A DNA stretch of 64,000 nucleotides from Sphingopyxis sp. PET50 (GCF_025244705.1 NZ_CP104207.1:1178001-1242000), one strand, 5' to 3'; counted from the stretch's first letter, positions 28,800-39,825 are shown. Made by a program: numbers and translations. Notes: generated by a model not told the origin, from the sequence alone.

Positions 28800-29735
28800 T
28801 TGTCCGAGTCCATCCATTATGAACTGCAATATCTCGACCTGATGCGGCGCATATGGGTCGAAGGCGACGAGCGCGTCGACCGCACCGGTGTCGGCACCCG
28901 CTCGCTGTTCGGCGAGACGATGCGATTCTCGCTTGCCGGCGATGCGATCCCGTTGCTCACCACCAAGCGCGTCTACTGGAAGACCGCGCTGCGCGAGATG
29001 CTGTGGTTCCTGACCGGCGACACCAATATCCGGTCGCTGGTGGCACAGGGGGTGAAGATCTGGACCGACTGGCCGCTTGAAAAATATCGCACGGCGACCG
29101 GCGAGGCGATCAGCGCTGAGGATTTCGAGGCGCGGATCGTCGCCGATACGGAGTTCGCGGCGAAATGGGGCGATCTCGGCCCCGTCTACGGCCATCAATG
29201 GGTCAATTGGCCGCGCTACGAACCCGCGGGCGGCGGGCTGTTCCGCCACGCCGAACAGGGTCACAACCAGATTGCGGCGCTGATCGAGTCGCTGAAGACC
29301 AATCCGGGATCGCGGCGCCACATCTTCACAGGCTGGAACGTCGCCGATCTCGATCGGATGGCGCTGCCGCCGTGCCATATGACTTATCAGTTCCATGTCC
29401 GCAGCGACGGCGGGCTGTCGTGCCTGCTGTTCCAGCGTTCGTGCGATCTGGGTCTGGGTTTCGCCTTCAACATCTTCGAGGCGGCGCTGCTAACCCGGAT
29501 GATCGCCGACCAGACGGGGCTTCACGCGCATGAGGTCGTGTGGACCGGCGGTGACGTGCATCTCTATCTCAATCACGCCGACCTGGTCGAACAGCAGTTG
29601 CGGCGGATCCCCGATGGCGCGCCGAAGCTGCGCATCCTTCGCCGGCCGCCGAGCATTTTCGACTATCGGTTCGAGGATTTCGCGGTCGAGAACTATGCCC
29701 CGCAGGCGCATATTTCCGCGCCTGTCGCGGTCTGA
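28800..29735 (+). CDS. thyA: Thymidylate synthase ThyA
   Basis: A 311-residue enzyme that methylates dUMP to dTMP using methylene-tetrahydrofolate. Conserved segments are DRTGVGTRSLFGETMRFSL, GPVYGHQW, the nucleophile Cys in LPPCHMTYQFHV, RSCDLGLGFAFNI and GDVHLYLNH. No ATG is available before the conserved YLDLMRRIW; TTG 28800, with GGGAG seven bases upstream, is the likely start. It has an insertion near residues 80-110 (LEKYRTATGEAISAEDFEAR), as in the longer ThyA forms. Confidence 0.95.
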   Translation: MSESIHYELQYLDLMRRIWVEGDERVDRTGVGTRSLFGETMRFSLAGDAIPLLTTKRVYWKTALREMLWFLTGDTNIRSLVAQGVKIWTDWPLEKYRTATGEAISAEDFEARIVADTEFAAKWGDLGPVYGHQWVNWPRYEPAGGGLFRHAEQGHNQIAALIESLKTNPGSRRHIFTGWNVADLDRMALPPCHMTYQFHVRSDGGLSCLLFQRSCDLGLGFAFNIFEAALLTRMIADQTGLHAHEVVWTGGDVHLYLNHADLVEQQLRRIPDGAPKLRILRRPPSIFDYRFEDFAVENYAPQAHISAPVAV

Positions 29736-29829
29736 CCGCCGCCGTTGCATTCACATGGGGGCCGTAATAATATGTCGCCACGATGAAATATAACTAGGCG
29801 AGTTGATTCGCGCCTGAAGGGAAGACGAT

Positions 29830-31125
29830 ATGCCCGAAACGCATCGGCGCCCGGCGAGCAACCTGCCGCCGCTGTCGCTTCATATCCCCGAGCCGCGCTA
29901 CCGCCCCGGCGACACGCCCGATTTCGGCGACATCGAGGTACCGGAGGTCGGCGCCACGCCGCGCCCGAGCGAGGACAGCAAGCCCGATGCGATGCGCGAC
30001 CTTTGCTACGGCCTCGTCCGCGTGCTCGATTTCGACGGGGTTGCGAAGGGCCCGTGGGACCCGAAGCTGACCGCCGAGCGGCTGCGCGCGATGCTGCGCT
30101 ACATGATGCTGGTGCGCGCCTTCGACGACCGCATGTTCCGCGCCCAGCGGCAGGGGAAGACCAGCTTCTACATGAAGTCGACGGGCGAGGAGGCGACATC
30201 GGTCGCCTCGACGATGGCGATCGACCGCGCCGACATGTGCTTTCCCAGCTATCGCCAACAGGGCATTTTGATCACGCGCGACTATCCGCTGATCCAGATG
30301 ATGAACCAGATCTATTCGAACCGCGGCGATCATCTGCTCGGGCGCCAGCTGCCGATCATGTATTCGGCCCCCGAACATGGCTTCTTCAGCGTGTCGGGCA
30401 ATCTCGCCACCCAATATCCGCAGGCGGTGGGCTGGGCGATGGCGTCGGCGTCGAAGGGCGACAGCCGCATCGCGACCGTCTGGTGCGGCGAGGGATCGTC
30501 GGCCGAGGGCGACTTCCACTCGGCGCTGACCTTTGCGACGGTCTATAATGCGCCGGTTATCTTCAACGTCGTCAACAACCAGTGGGCGATATCGAGCTTT
30601 TCGGGCTTCGCGGGGGGCGAGCGCACGACCTTCGCGGCGCGTGCGGTGGGTTATGGCATCGCGGGGCTGCGCGTCGACGGCAATGATCCGCTCGCGGTCT
30701 ATGCCGCGACGCAGTGGGCGGCGGACCGGGCACGCACGAACAACGGGCCGACGCTGATCGAGCATTTCACCTATCGCAGCGAAGGGCATAGCACCTCGGA
30801 CGACCCGAGCGCCTATCGCCCCGCCGACGAAGCGACGGCCTGGCCGTTCGGCGATCCGATCGCGCGGCTGAAGCAGCATCTGATCGTCCTGGGCGAGTGG
30901 GACGAGGCGCGCCATGAGGCGCAGGCCAAGGAACTCGACGATTTGATCAAGACGACCCAGAAACAGTCGGAAAAGCTCGGTATTCTCGGTCACGGCATGC
31001 ACCAGCCGTTCGAGACGATGTTCCAGGACGTGTTCGAGGAGATGCCCTGGCACCTCAAGGAACAATGCGATCAGATGCTCGCCGAGCAAGAGGCCAAGTT
31101 TGGCCCGAACTGGAAGCCCGAATGA
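29830..31125 (+). CDS. Branched-chain 2-oxo acid dehydrogenase E1 component, alpha subunit
   Basis: A 431-residue ThDP-dependent E1 alpha subunit. The ThDP/Mg motif is GEGSSAEGDFHSAL with NNQWAIS 30 residues on. SFYMKSTGEEATSVAS and the phospho-loop region YRSEGHSTSDDPSAYRP are typical of branched-chain rather than pyruvate dehydrogenases, and the long N-terminal extension (MPETHRRP to about residue 90) fits too. It decarboxylates 2-oxo acids from Val, Leu and Ile. The stop overlaps the E1 beta ATG. Confidence 0.93.
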   Translation: MPETHRRPASNLPPLSLHIPEPRYRPGDTPDFGDIEVPEVGATPRPSEDSKPDAMRDLCYGLVRVLDFDGVAKGPWDPKLTAERLRAMLRYMMLVRAFDDRMFRAQRQGKTSFYMKSTGEEATSVASTMAIDRADMCFPSYRQQGILITRDYPLIQMMNQIYSNRGDHLLGRQLPIMYSAPEHGFFSVSGNLATQYPQAVGWAMASASKGDSRIATVWCGEGSSAEGDFHSALTFATVYNAPVIFNVVNNQWAISSFSGFAGGERTTFAARAVGYGIAGLRVDGNDPLAVYAATQWAADRARTNNGPTLIEHFTYRSEGHSTSDDPSAYRPADEATAWPFGDPIARLKQHLIVLGEWDEARHEAQAKELDDLIKTTQKQSEKLGILGHGMHQPFETMFQDVFEEMPWHLKEQCDQMLAEQEAKFGPNWKPE

Positions 31126-32162
31126 TGCCAGACTCGTCCAGCACCGCGACCAAGACCATGAACATGATCGAGGCGATCAACAGCGCGATGGACGTCATGC
31201 TCGCGCACGACGACAAGGTCGTCGTGATGGGCGAGGATGTCGGCTATTTCGGCGGCGTCTTTCGCGCCACCGCGGGCCTGCAGAAAAAGCACGGCAAGAC
31301 GCGCGTGTTCGACACGCCGATCAACGAGTGCGGCATCATCGGTGTCGCGGTCGGCATGGGCGCCTATGGCTTGCGCCCGGTCCCCGAAATCCAGTTCGCC
31401 GACTATATCTATCCGGGTCTCGACCAGCTCGTCAGCGAGGCGGCGCGGCTCCGCTATCGTTCGGCGAACGACTTCATCTGCCCGATGACGGTACGCACGC
31501 CTTTCGGCGGCGGCATCTTCGGCGGCCAAACGCACAGCCAGTCGCCCGAGAGCATCATGACGCATATCTGCGGCGTCAAGACGGTGATCCCGTCGAACCC
31601 CTATGACGCCAAGGGCCTGCTGATCGCGGCGATCGAGGACAATGATCCCGTCGTCTTCCTCGAACCCAAGCGCATCTACAACGGCCCGTTCAGCGGCTAT
31701 TACGACCGCCCGGTCGAACCCTGGTCGAAACATGACGCGAGCGCGGTGCCCGAGGGCCATTACCGCATCGACCTGGGCAAGGCCGCGACGGTGCGCGAGG
31801 GCGAGGCGCTGACGATCCTCGCCTATGGCACGATGGTGCATGTGACCAGGACGGTGGTCGAGGAAATGGGCGTCGATGCCGAAATCATCGACCTGCGCAC
31901 CCTGCTGCCGCTCGACATCGAGGCGATCGAGGCGTCGGTGAAGAAGACCGGCCGCTGCCTGATCGTCCACGAAGCGACGCGCACCTCCGGCTTCGGCGCC
32001 GAACTCGCGGCGCTGGTGCAGGAGCGCTGCTTCTATCATCTCGAAGCGCCGGTCGAGCGCGTCACCGGCTTCGACACGCCCTATCCGCACAGCCTCGAAT
32101 GGGCCTATTTCCCCGGCCCGGTGCGGATCGCGACCGCGCTGACCAAGATACTGAAGGACTGA
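31122..32162 (+). CDS. Branched-chain 2-oxo acid dehydrogenase E1 component, beta subunit
   Basis: A 346-residue E1 beta subunit: MGEDVGYFGGVFRAT, FDTPINECGIIGVAVGMG, EIQFADYIYPGLDQ, then the C-terminal transketolase-like domain with IDLRTLLPLD and RVTGFDTPYPHSLE. It pairs with the alpha subunit in an alpha2-beta2 E1. The start is ATG 31122, overlapping the E1 alpha stop; ATG 31125 is equally possible. Four bases separate it from E2. Confidence 0.94.
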   Translation: MMPDSSSTATKTMNMIEAINSAMDVMLAHDDKVVVMGEDVGYFGGVFRATAGLQKKHGKTRVFDTPINECGIIGVAVGMGAYGLRPVPEIQFADYIYPGLDQLVSEAARLRYRSANDFICPMTVRTPFGGGIFGGQTHSQSPESIMTHICGVKTVIPSNPYDAKGLLIAAIEDNDPVVFLEPKRIYNGPFSGYYDRPVEPWSKHDASAVPEGHYRIDLGKAATVREGEALTILAYGTMVHVTRTVVEEMGVDAEIIDLRTLLPLDIEAIEASVKKTGRCLIVHEATRTSGFGAELAALVQERCFYHLEAPVERVTGFDTPYPHSLEWAYFPGPVRIATALTKILKD

Positions 32163-32166
32163 CGTC

Positions 32167-32625
32167 ATGGCCCGCTATTCATTCCGTCTGCCCGACATCG
32201 GCGAAGGCATCGCCGAGGCCGAAATCGTCGCCTGGCACGTGAAGGTCGGCGAGCGCGTCGAAGAGGATGCGCAGCTTGCCGACATGATGACCGACAAGGC
32301 GACCGTCGAAATGGAATCGCCGGTGTCGGGGGTCGTCGTCGAACTGGCGGGCGAGGTCGGGGATTTGATCCCGATCGGCTCGACGCTGGCGGTGATCGAG
32401 ACCGACGGGGAGGGCGATGTCGAAGCACCGCCTGCCGACACGCCGGTGGAAGAGCAGATCGAGGCGGAGACGCCGGGGGCTGGGGAAGTTTCGTTGGCTG
32501 AAGAGGCTCCCCTCCCGCTTGCGGGAGGGGTTGGGGGAGGGCCTGTAGAGCCCGCTCCAGCAGCAGTTGTCAAAGAAACAAGCCCTCCCCGACCCCTCCC
32601 GCAAGCGGGAGGGGAGAGGAGATGA
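32167..32625 (+). CDS. 2-oxo acid dehydrogenase E2 component, lipoyl-domain part (frame ends inside a REP-like palindrome)
   Basis: This is the N-terminal 152 residues of the dihydrolipoyl acyltransferase. The lipoyl domain (residues 1-80) has the lipoylated Lys in MMTDKATVEME. An acidic Ala/Pro linker follows. From 32507 the linker is encoded by a REP-like element that is translated (EAPLPLAGGVGGGP and SPPRPLPQAGG). The frame then meets TGA at 32623. One extra G in the GGGG run at 32610-32613 would join it to the next segment and give a normal E2 of about 438 residues, but the run matches the palindrome arm, so the split could be real. Confidence 0.85.
   Translation: MARYSFRLPDIGEGIAEAEIVAWHVKVGERVEEDAQLADMMTDKATVEMESPVSGVVVELAGEVGDLIPIGSTLAVIETDGEGDVEAPPADTPVEEQIEAETPGAGEVSLAEEAPLPLAGGVGGGPVEPAPAAVVKETSPPRPLPQAGGERR
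32507..32616. repeat. REP-like palindromic element (family 1, copy A) inside the E2 gene
   Basis: Two hairpins, CCCCTCCCGC-TT-GCGGGAGGGG and CCCCTCCCGC-AA-GCGGGAGGGG, form the ends of a 110-base inverted repeat with GGGGGAGGGCCTGT next to the left one. A second copy with the same ends and inner GGGGAGGGCCTGT lies at 55829-55933. This copy falls in coding DNA, in the linker of E2. Confidence 0.9.
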
Positions 32626-33482
32626 AGGTCCTCGCATCCCCCGCCGTGCGCGCCCGCGCCAGGGACCTTGGCGTTGACCTGTCGCAGGTCCACGCCGAGG
32701 GCGACCGCATCCGCCACGCCGACCTCGACGCCTTCCTGCGCTACAGCGCGGGGCAGGGCTATCACGCGCCGGGCGCCAGCCGCGCCCGCGCCGACGAACC
32801 CATCAAGGTCATCGGTATGCGCCGCAAGATCGCCGAGAACATGGCGGCTTCGAAGCGCGCGATCCCGCATTTCACCTATGTCGAGGAAATGGACGTCACC
32901 GCGCTCGAGGACATGCGCGCCGACCTCAACGCCAATCGCGGCGGGCGGCCCAAGCTGACGATGCTGCCCTTCCTGATCGTCGCGATCTGCCGCACCATCC
33001 CGCAATTTCCGATGATCAACGCGCGCTACGACGACGAAGGCAGCGTGGTGACGCGTTACGGCGCGGTGCATCTGGGCATGGCGACGCAGACCGACGCGGG
33101 GCTGATGGTCCCGGTGATCCGCGATGCACAGGACAAGAATGTGTGGCAGCTCGCGAGCGAGATCAGCCGCCTCGCCGAAGCCGCGCGCACCGGCAAAGCG
33201 AAGGTCGAGGAACTGACCGGCGGCACGCTGACCGTCACCTCGCTCGGCCCGCTCGGCGGGATCGCGACGACGCCGGTGATCAACCGGCCGGAGGTCGCGA
33301 TCATCGGCCCGAACAAGATCGTCGAGCGCCCAATATTCGACGGCGACGATATCCGGCGCGCGAAGCTGATGAACCTGTCGATCAGCTGCGACCACCGCGT
33401 CGTCGACGGCTGGGATGCCGCAAGCTATGTTCAGGCGCTCAAGAAGCTGATCGAGACGCCGGTCCTGCTGTTCGCGGATTAA
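32622..33482 (+). CDS. 2-oxo acid dehydrogenase E2 component, subunit-binding and catalytic domains
   Basis: 286 residues from ATG 32622. The peripheral subunit-binding domain is VLASPAVRARARDLGVDL to RIRHADLDAFL. The acyltransferase domain follows, with the catalytic His-Asp in SCDHRVVDGWDAAS near the C-terminus. The ATG overlaps the TGA of the lipoyl segment (ATGA) and is preceded by GGGGAGAGGAG, a strong Shine-Dalgarno, so translation could restart here by coupling. It transfers the acyl group to CoA and forms the complex core. Whether it is made alone or as part of an intact E2 depends on the G run at 32610. Confidence 0.88.
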   Translation: MKVLASPAVRARARDLGVDLSQVHAEGDRIRHADLDAFLRYSAGQGYHAPGASRARADEPIKVIGMRRKIAENMAASKRAIPHFTYVEEMDVTALEDMRADLNANRGGRPKLTMLPFLIVAICRTIPQFPMINARYDDEGSVVTRYGAVHLGMATQTDAGLMVPVIRDAQDKNVWQLASEISRLAEAARTGKAKVEELTGGTLTVTSLGPLGGIATTPVINRPEVAIIGPNKIVERPIFDGDDIRRAKLMNLSISCDHRVVDGWDAASYVQALKKLIETPVLLFAD

Positions 33483-33493
33483 GTTCTTCTCTT

Positions 33494-33573
33494 GTCGTCA
33501 CCCCGGACTCGATCCGGGGTCCCGCTCAACGACGTTGCAAAGCGGGATGCCGGATCAAGTCCGGCATGACGAA
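33494..33573. repeat. REP-like palindromic element (family 2, copy A)
   Basis: An inverted-repeat element bounded by TCGTCA and TGACGA, with hairpins CCCCGGACTCGATCCGGGG and GCCGGATCAAGTCCGGC and inner GTCCCGCT / AGCGGGATG. Another copy lies reversed at 61677-61762. It fills the gap between the E2 gene and the convergent giant surface-protein gene and could end both transcripts. Confidence 0.88.
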
Positions 33574-33594
33574 GAATGGGAAGCGTGAGTCGGT

Positions 33595-36500
33595 TTACAG
33601 CCCCAGCCCCTGGAAGCTCGTCTGGTCGAATTTCAGCTTGAAGGTGATGTAGGCGCCCGAGCGCGAATAACGGCTGTCCTCGAAATCGCGGTCGTGGAAG
33701 CCTGCGAAATTATAGCCTAGCGTCACATTCGCATTCTTCATCGGCGCCAGCGTCAGTGTCGGGCCTCCCGCCCAGCTGACGGTATCGCCGCCGGTGCCGA
33801 CGCGCACCGTACCCGAGGCGCCGACATCGACATGCTCGCCAAGGTTGAAACGGAAATCGGCGCCGAGCAGGTTCGACCAGCCTTTGACGTCGTCCACCCC
33901 GAACTTGTCGAAATTATAGCGCGTGCCCCAGAAGAAGCCGAATTCGCCGCGTTCGTACCAAATCCGGTTGTCGCCGCGGCGATCCCCCAATTCGCGGTTG
34001 CCCATCGGCGTCCAGTTGACCGACAGGCTGTTGAGCGCGCGGCGGCTTGTCGCATCGCCGTCGATGGTCAATGCGCCGCCGCCGATCGGGCCCGGCTGGC
34101 CGATGATCGCATCGCGGACCTTGTCCGAGCGGAACTCGGTCTTGTTGAGCCACGACACGCGCGATTCGATCGGGCGATGCGCCCAGCTCATCTCGAAGCT
34201 CATCACCTCGGTCGTCGGAACGGTGCCGCTGCCGCTCGCCCGCGTGTAGGTGAAGAGGGCGCCGAGTGCGCGGCCCTCGCCGAGCTGGCGCAGCCCGCCG
34301 AGCGTCAGGCCGTAGCGGTCGGCAAGCTCGCCGTCGCGATATTCGGCACGGCCCGTGAGCGTCCAGCGCTCGGTGCGGTACGTCGCGCCGGTGCTGATCG
34401 CCAGGAAATCCTCGGTCAGCGTGCCGTTTCCGCCAAGGAAACCGCCCGAAGCGACCGGATGCTCGCTATTGAGGACATCGCCCGCGCGGATACCGCCCAG
34501 CGTGCGGTTGCCGTCGACCGAGAGATCGACCGTCAGTTTCTTGCCGAGCCGGAGCGACTGCGACAGGCCATAGGCGGCAAAGCTGCGCGGGCCATATTCG
34601 CCGATGTCCTGCTGGTTCGCGGTGGCAAGCAGGCGGGCACCGGCCCAGGGCGCTAGGTCGAAGCCGAGCCGCGCGGTACGCGCCTTGATGCTGTCGCCGT
34701 CGGCGATCTCGTAGCTGCCGACCAGATTGACGTCGCGGGTGATCGCGAAGCGGGCACCGAGGCGATGGCGGGTCGGGAAATCGACGCTGGCATCGTCTCC
34801 GCCGAGTGCGAATTCGGTCTGGGCGTCGAGTTCGAGCCGCTTTTCGAACAAGCGCTGCGTCGCGCCGAGCTGGACGATGTTCGATATGTTGCGCGTGCCG
34901 TCCGACAGCCGGTCGTCGGCGCGGGTGATACCTGCACGGGCGACGGTGGTGCCGTTGTCATATTCGACCAGCGCGCGCGCGGCGCGGCGGCGCGAGCCGA
35001 GGTCGAGATAATCCTCCTGCCAGGCGCTCCCGGTCAGCGACAGCGTGCGGCTGGCGCGCAGCCGGGCGTCGACGCCGAACTTGCGCGTGCCGTCCTCGCC
35101 GCGGTTGAGCTGCCCGGCGCCGAAGCCCGTCTCGCGCTCGCGGATATAGGCGAGGATATCCATCGTGCTGCTGTGATGCTCGGCTTCGACCAGCCATGCC
35201 TTGGCGCTTCCTGCGGCGGCCACCGCGCTGCCGGCCTTGGCCGATGCGTCGCTCACCGCCAGTTCGGCGCGGATTTCGGTATCGACGCTCGGACGATAGC
35301 GCGCGTCGATGCCGCCCAGATTTGTCCGGGCGTCGCTGTCCTCGTCGTGGATGACAGTGGCGCCGACGCGCAGTTTTTCGTCGTCGGTCTGATAGCTGAC
35401 GCGGCCGCCAGCGTTGAGCACGCGCTCGCCGATGCCGTCGACCTCATATTCGGCGACGATAAACTGCGGGTCGAGGCCCGACGAATGGCTGGTCACGGGA
35501 TCGCGAAAGCGCAGCGTGCCGGCGAAATAGTCGATGTCATAATCGATGTGGCGGGTCAGCATGCGCGTGTCGATGATGCGCTCGCTGTGCAGCCGGTCAC
35601 GCGTTTCGATGACGACCCGCTCGCTGTTCGGCAATATATCCTTGGCGCCAAGCTGGTACGGCCCGGTCAGGCCACTGCCCTGGATCTCGTCGCGGCGGAA
35701 CCGATAGGGAGTATCGGCGGCGAAGGCGGTCGCGGCGACATTGGGCCCGCGATATTCGGCCTTGCCGCCGTTCAGCGCGCGCTGATAGCGGGCGAGCTGC
35801 GGTTCCGAAATGCCGGTCTCGAAGTCGCCGAACATCGCGTAGAATTGCGGGCGTTCGAGGCGGAGGTAGAGCTTGCGCACCGAGGCGGCATCATAGCGCG
35901 TCTCGTTTCGGTCGGCGTAGATGGTGTAATAGGCACGCGGGTCGATCACGCCGCCGAAGCGCGCATCGTCCTTCTCCTTGTCGCTGTCGTACGCCAGCGT
36001 CATCAGCCATTTGCCGCGCACCCGGCCCTTCGCATAAAGCGCGAGGCGCGCGTCGCCATTGAGGTCGCCCGTCGTTTCCGCCACCGGCTCCATCCGGTCG
36101 TCGAGCGTGTTGTATCCGATCGTGCCCGCGGCGAAGCCGACCACGGTCCACGGGCGATCGCCCGGATCGAGCCAGGTTTCGATCGTCTGCTTGCGTTCGA
36201 CCTTGTCGTCGCGGAAGCTGAAATCCATCGTCAGCGTTCCCGATGCCGTCGTCGGCTCGAGCTCGATATAGGCGATGCCGTCGTCGCCCGCGATCTTCCA
36301 CACCGGGCGGGCCTTTTCGAGGCCCGACAGCTGGCGCGCCTGCTGCGCATCGGCTTCGACGGCCGGATAATAGGGGGCGGGGACGCTGAAATCGCCGGTC
36401 AGGCCGCTGCGGATCGGCTTGCCGTCGCGGTCGGTCAGGCGCACGGCGAGCACCGGGCGGGTCACGCCATCGGCGATCAACACCGATTTTTCGCGGAGCA

Positions 36501-38699
36501 GCGTCGCGCGCATCGGGGTGATCGAATAATGGACGCTGCGTTCCAGCGTTTCGACCGTTACGCCACCGGCATCCTTGACGGTGGCGACGAGGCGGTTTTC
36601 GCCCTCGCGAATCTCGATCCCGCGCCAGACGCTGACCGCGACCTGACCGTCGGCGGACTTGCGCGCGCCCTCATAGGCGAGCGGATCGACGGGCTTGCCG
36701 TTGATGGTCAGCGTGACCGTCTGTCCCGGCGCGTGCTTGATCGCTGCGCGAACCGCTTTCGCGCGCGGATTATGATCGGGGGCAGGGAAGAGCCAGGCGA
36801 TGCCCGGACCCTCGCCGGCCAGCCAGTCTCGGTTGGCGCCAGCGGCGTCGGGGTCGCTGAGCACGGTCGGCGCGGCGACGGTCCTGACGTCGGGTGCGGA
36901 GCGCTGTTTGCCGGCGATGGCACGGAAATCGGTACGCTTCAGCGACCCGCCGCGGCCCTCGACGAAGCGCGAGATCGCGCTGCCGGCACTTTGCGCCGAG
37001 CGCGCGCAGTCGACGGGCTCGCGATCGAGCGGCAGCGTCGATGGGTCGATCTGCACGACATGCAGCCCGGGACGCACGCCTTCGAAATGATAACGGCCGT
37101 CCTGATCGGTGACGGTGTAGCTGCCGTCCTGAAGCATGACGCGGACGCCGCCGATCCCTACGGCCTTGCCGGGATCGACGCCGCAGCCGCCGTCGGTGAT
37201 GCGGCCGATGATCGTCATCCGGTCACCGAGCTGGTCGCGCTTGATCGCCACCGTCGCCTCGGCGACATTGCTGGTCGCGCCGCGATTGTCGGTCGCGGTC
37301 GCGCGGTTAAGCGCGTTTCCGGGCTGCGCCGAGACGATGACTTCGGCCAGATAGGTGAGCAATATCGTGCGTCCGGGGGCGATCGCGGGCAGGGTGACGC
37401 TGAATTCGCGGCCGTTGCCGGCCACCATCGGGTCGATCCGCACGCCGTCGGCACGGACCGTGTCGATGCGCAGGCGCATGCCGGCCTGGCAGGGCGTCGC
37501 GGATCGTTACCACGCCGCTGCTCCGCCGGGCATCGCGATTGGCGACCTCGATCCGGTACTGGATCACGTCGCCAGGCACCGCGACCTGGGTGGAGGTCGT
37601 CTTGCGCAGGATCAGTCCGCCGCCGGGCTGATCGACGGGAATGTCGATCCGGACGGGCGCGGGGTCGGTCAGCGTGAAGGCGTTGCCATAGCTTCCTGCC
37701 GTGATCGCATAGGGCAGGCCGTCGTCGGGGCGCCGGAAACCGGCCAGAGCGGCGGGGGCGGCGGTCGACGGCGCGGTGAAGGGCGCCGCATGGCTCGACC
37801 ACCAGGCGATAGGTGCCGGGCGCGACGAAGGGGAAGCGATAATCCCCGGCGGGGAAATCATAGACGGTGCCGCCGCTGTCGGTGACGCGCTGGCCGGTGA
37901 TGACGCTCGACGGATAGGTCGAGACGCCGTCGTCGCCGAACACGCGCGCGGGCTGGCCGGTCGCGGCATCGACGATCGTCACGCGGCTGCCCGCGACGGG
38001 CGCGCCGTCGCCGCTGTCGAAGACGATGCCGAAGGGATCGACGAGGAAGCTGATCTCCGCCGTGGCGATCAGGCCGGCATTATCCGCGTCGCTGACGCGC
38101 ATCGTCACCGTCGATCCGGGCGCGACCGACAGGCGGCAATCGCTCGAGCCACCAGCAGCCGGCGGAATGCCGATCGTGTTGATAATGCCGACGAATTCGC
38201 CGCTGTTCGCGGCGGTTTCGGACAGGGTGATGCGCTCGCGATCGCCATTTTCGAGCTCGAGCGTCACGTTGAGTGTGTCGCGAGCATCGGGATCGGCGTT
38301 GGCGCTGGCGAGCGTGACGCCCACCACCAGCACTTCGCCCGCCTGGAAGCGTTCGCTGGGCTGCAGCGAGGCGGGGTTAGTGGGGAGCGAGGCGAAAACC
38401 CCGCCCGGTTCGATCAGGCTGGTGCCGCCCATGCCCTGGCAACGGGTGGGGACGACCGGCGCGGACCGGGAACCGAGGTTGCTGGTCAGCCGATAGGTAC
38501 CGATCGTCGCCGGTTCGGGGGGACGCGGCGTAACGGTCACATCGACCCGGTTCGACTGCGTCTGCGCGCTGCCGCCGCTCGTGGTCCATTCGGCAGACGC
38601 GGTATTGGAAATGACCTGCGCATGCGCGTGTCCGGCGGGCGGCGCGGCTGCCGCGAACAAGGCGGTGGCAAAGGCCAGGCATTTCGGGAGCAAGGTCAT
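33595..38699 (-). CDS. Giant exported DUF11/SdrB-type protein with C-terminal outer-membrane barrel (frame breaks near 37789 and 37486)
   Basis: Read through, about 1700 residues. A signal peptide (ATALFAAAAPPAGHAHA) precedes the module QVISNTASAEWTTSGG. Next come DUF11-like Ig domains, one ending VTIRDALP..GMRLRID, and an SdrB/CnaB-like domain (GGVRVMLQDGSYTVTDQDG, then YHFEGVRPGLHVVQID). Further beta domains lead to a C-terminal half of about 750 residues dense in alternating strands (YYTIYADRNETRYD, YAMFGDFETGIS) that ends AYITFKLKFDQTSF, close to an outer-membrane assembly signal. The breaks read CCATGCGGC for CCGGCGGC and GCCAGGCC for GCCGGCC. It is probably an outer-membrane-anchored surface protein. 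Function unknown; it is last of four related genes. Confidence 0.8.
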
Positions 38700-38768
38700 G
38701 GGCGCTTGGGCAAGGGGGGAGCGCCGCCGGAACCGGTCCGGCGTCGCTGCCCTTTCCTTTTTCCGCGG

Positions 38769-39825
38769 TCAGTTGACCGTGGCGCGGAAGACGAGCGTGC
38801 GCGTCGCGCCCGCCGCCACCGTGGCGATCGTTCCCGACACGACGGGCGCGGCATAGCTGCCCCCCGCCGAGCCATCGGCGTTGCACGTCGTACCCGTGAC
38901 CGTACCGCCCAGCAGGATCGTGCTCGCGGTATAGGTCAGCTGCGTCGGCACGCTGTCGCTGATCGCCACGCTCGTCGCATCGGCGCTGCCCGTATTGGCC
39001 ACCGCGATGCAATATTCGATCGTCGCGCCCGGGATCATCTTCGGGTTCGAGGTCAGGTTGAACGGGTCGGAGATGACGCGGCTGGTCTTGGTGACCGTCA
39101 GCGTCGCCGTTTGCACCGTATAATCGTCGGCGGCGCTGTGTGCGGCGTCGCGATTGGCGTCGTTGACGCCGATGCCGTCTGCGAAGACGGTGTCCTTTGC
39201 CGCCGTGTTGGCGCCCGCGGTCTGCGTGACAGGTAAGCCCTGCGAACCCGCCGTGCCGCCCTCGCGCGCCGTGGCGCGCAGCTGCACACCCGCCACGCTG
39301 TTGTTGGCGAGGCCGATGGGGATGTCGGCGAGGATGAAGATGCGCGCCGTCGCGTCCGCCGCCAGTTCGTCGACATAGGTGACGAGCGCGTCGCCCGCAT
39401 CCCAGCTGCCGACCGTCCCGGTCGTCGGATTGTCGCGATAGATGCGCAGGTTCGCGGCGTTGAAGTTATCCGTGCCGCCATGCACCGCGGTGCCGCCCGT
39501 GATCTGGGTGGCCGCGAGCAGGAAGTCGAGTCCCTCGTTCGACAGGTTTGTGACCTGGAAGGTCGTGATCGCGCCGGCCTGCCCCGGAACGACATTGGTC
39601 GTCACGGTGCCGACTTCTTCGACAAGCAGGTTGATCTTGCGGTCGACCACGAAGGTGTCCGACGCGCTTTGCTGAACCTGGGCGACGCCACCGACCTGAA
39701 AGTCGACGGTCGCGGTATTGGTGATCGAGCTGCCCGCGGTCGTACCGGCGGCGAACAGCCGGCGCGGAGGCGAAAGTTGCAATCGCCGCCAGACCCAAGG
39801 TGCCCATATGCGTCAGCTTGGTCAT
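38769..39825 (-). CDS. Exported DUF11-like repeat protein (frame break near 39757)
   Basis: Read through, about 351 residues. Signal peptide LGLAAIATFASAPA. The module AGSSITNTATVDFQVGG follows, shared with its neighbours. A middle beta domain contains FQVTNLSNEGLDFLL and IYRDNPTTGTV, and a final DUF11 domain (VTKTSRVISDPFN, PGATIEYCIAVANTGSADAT) ends LVFRATVN. ATG 39825 has AGGAG upstream. The break sits beside an intact GCCGGC: one extra base after it. Probably secreted and assembled with the other three cluster proteins; function unknown. Confidence 0.77.

Noticed and set aside
34765..37677. Long plus-strand open frame of 970 codons opposite the giant surface protein
   Set aside because: It is antisense to a clear exported beta-rich protein, its translation is Ala/Arg/Asp-rich with no recognisable domain, and long antisense frames are expected at this GC content.
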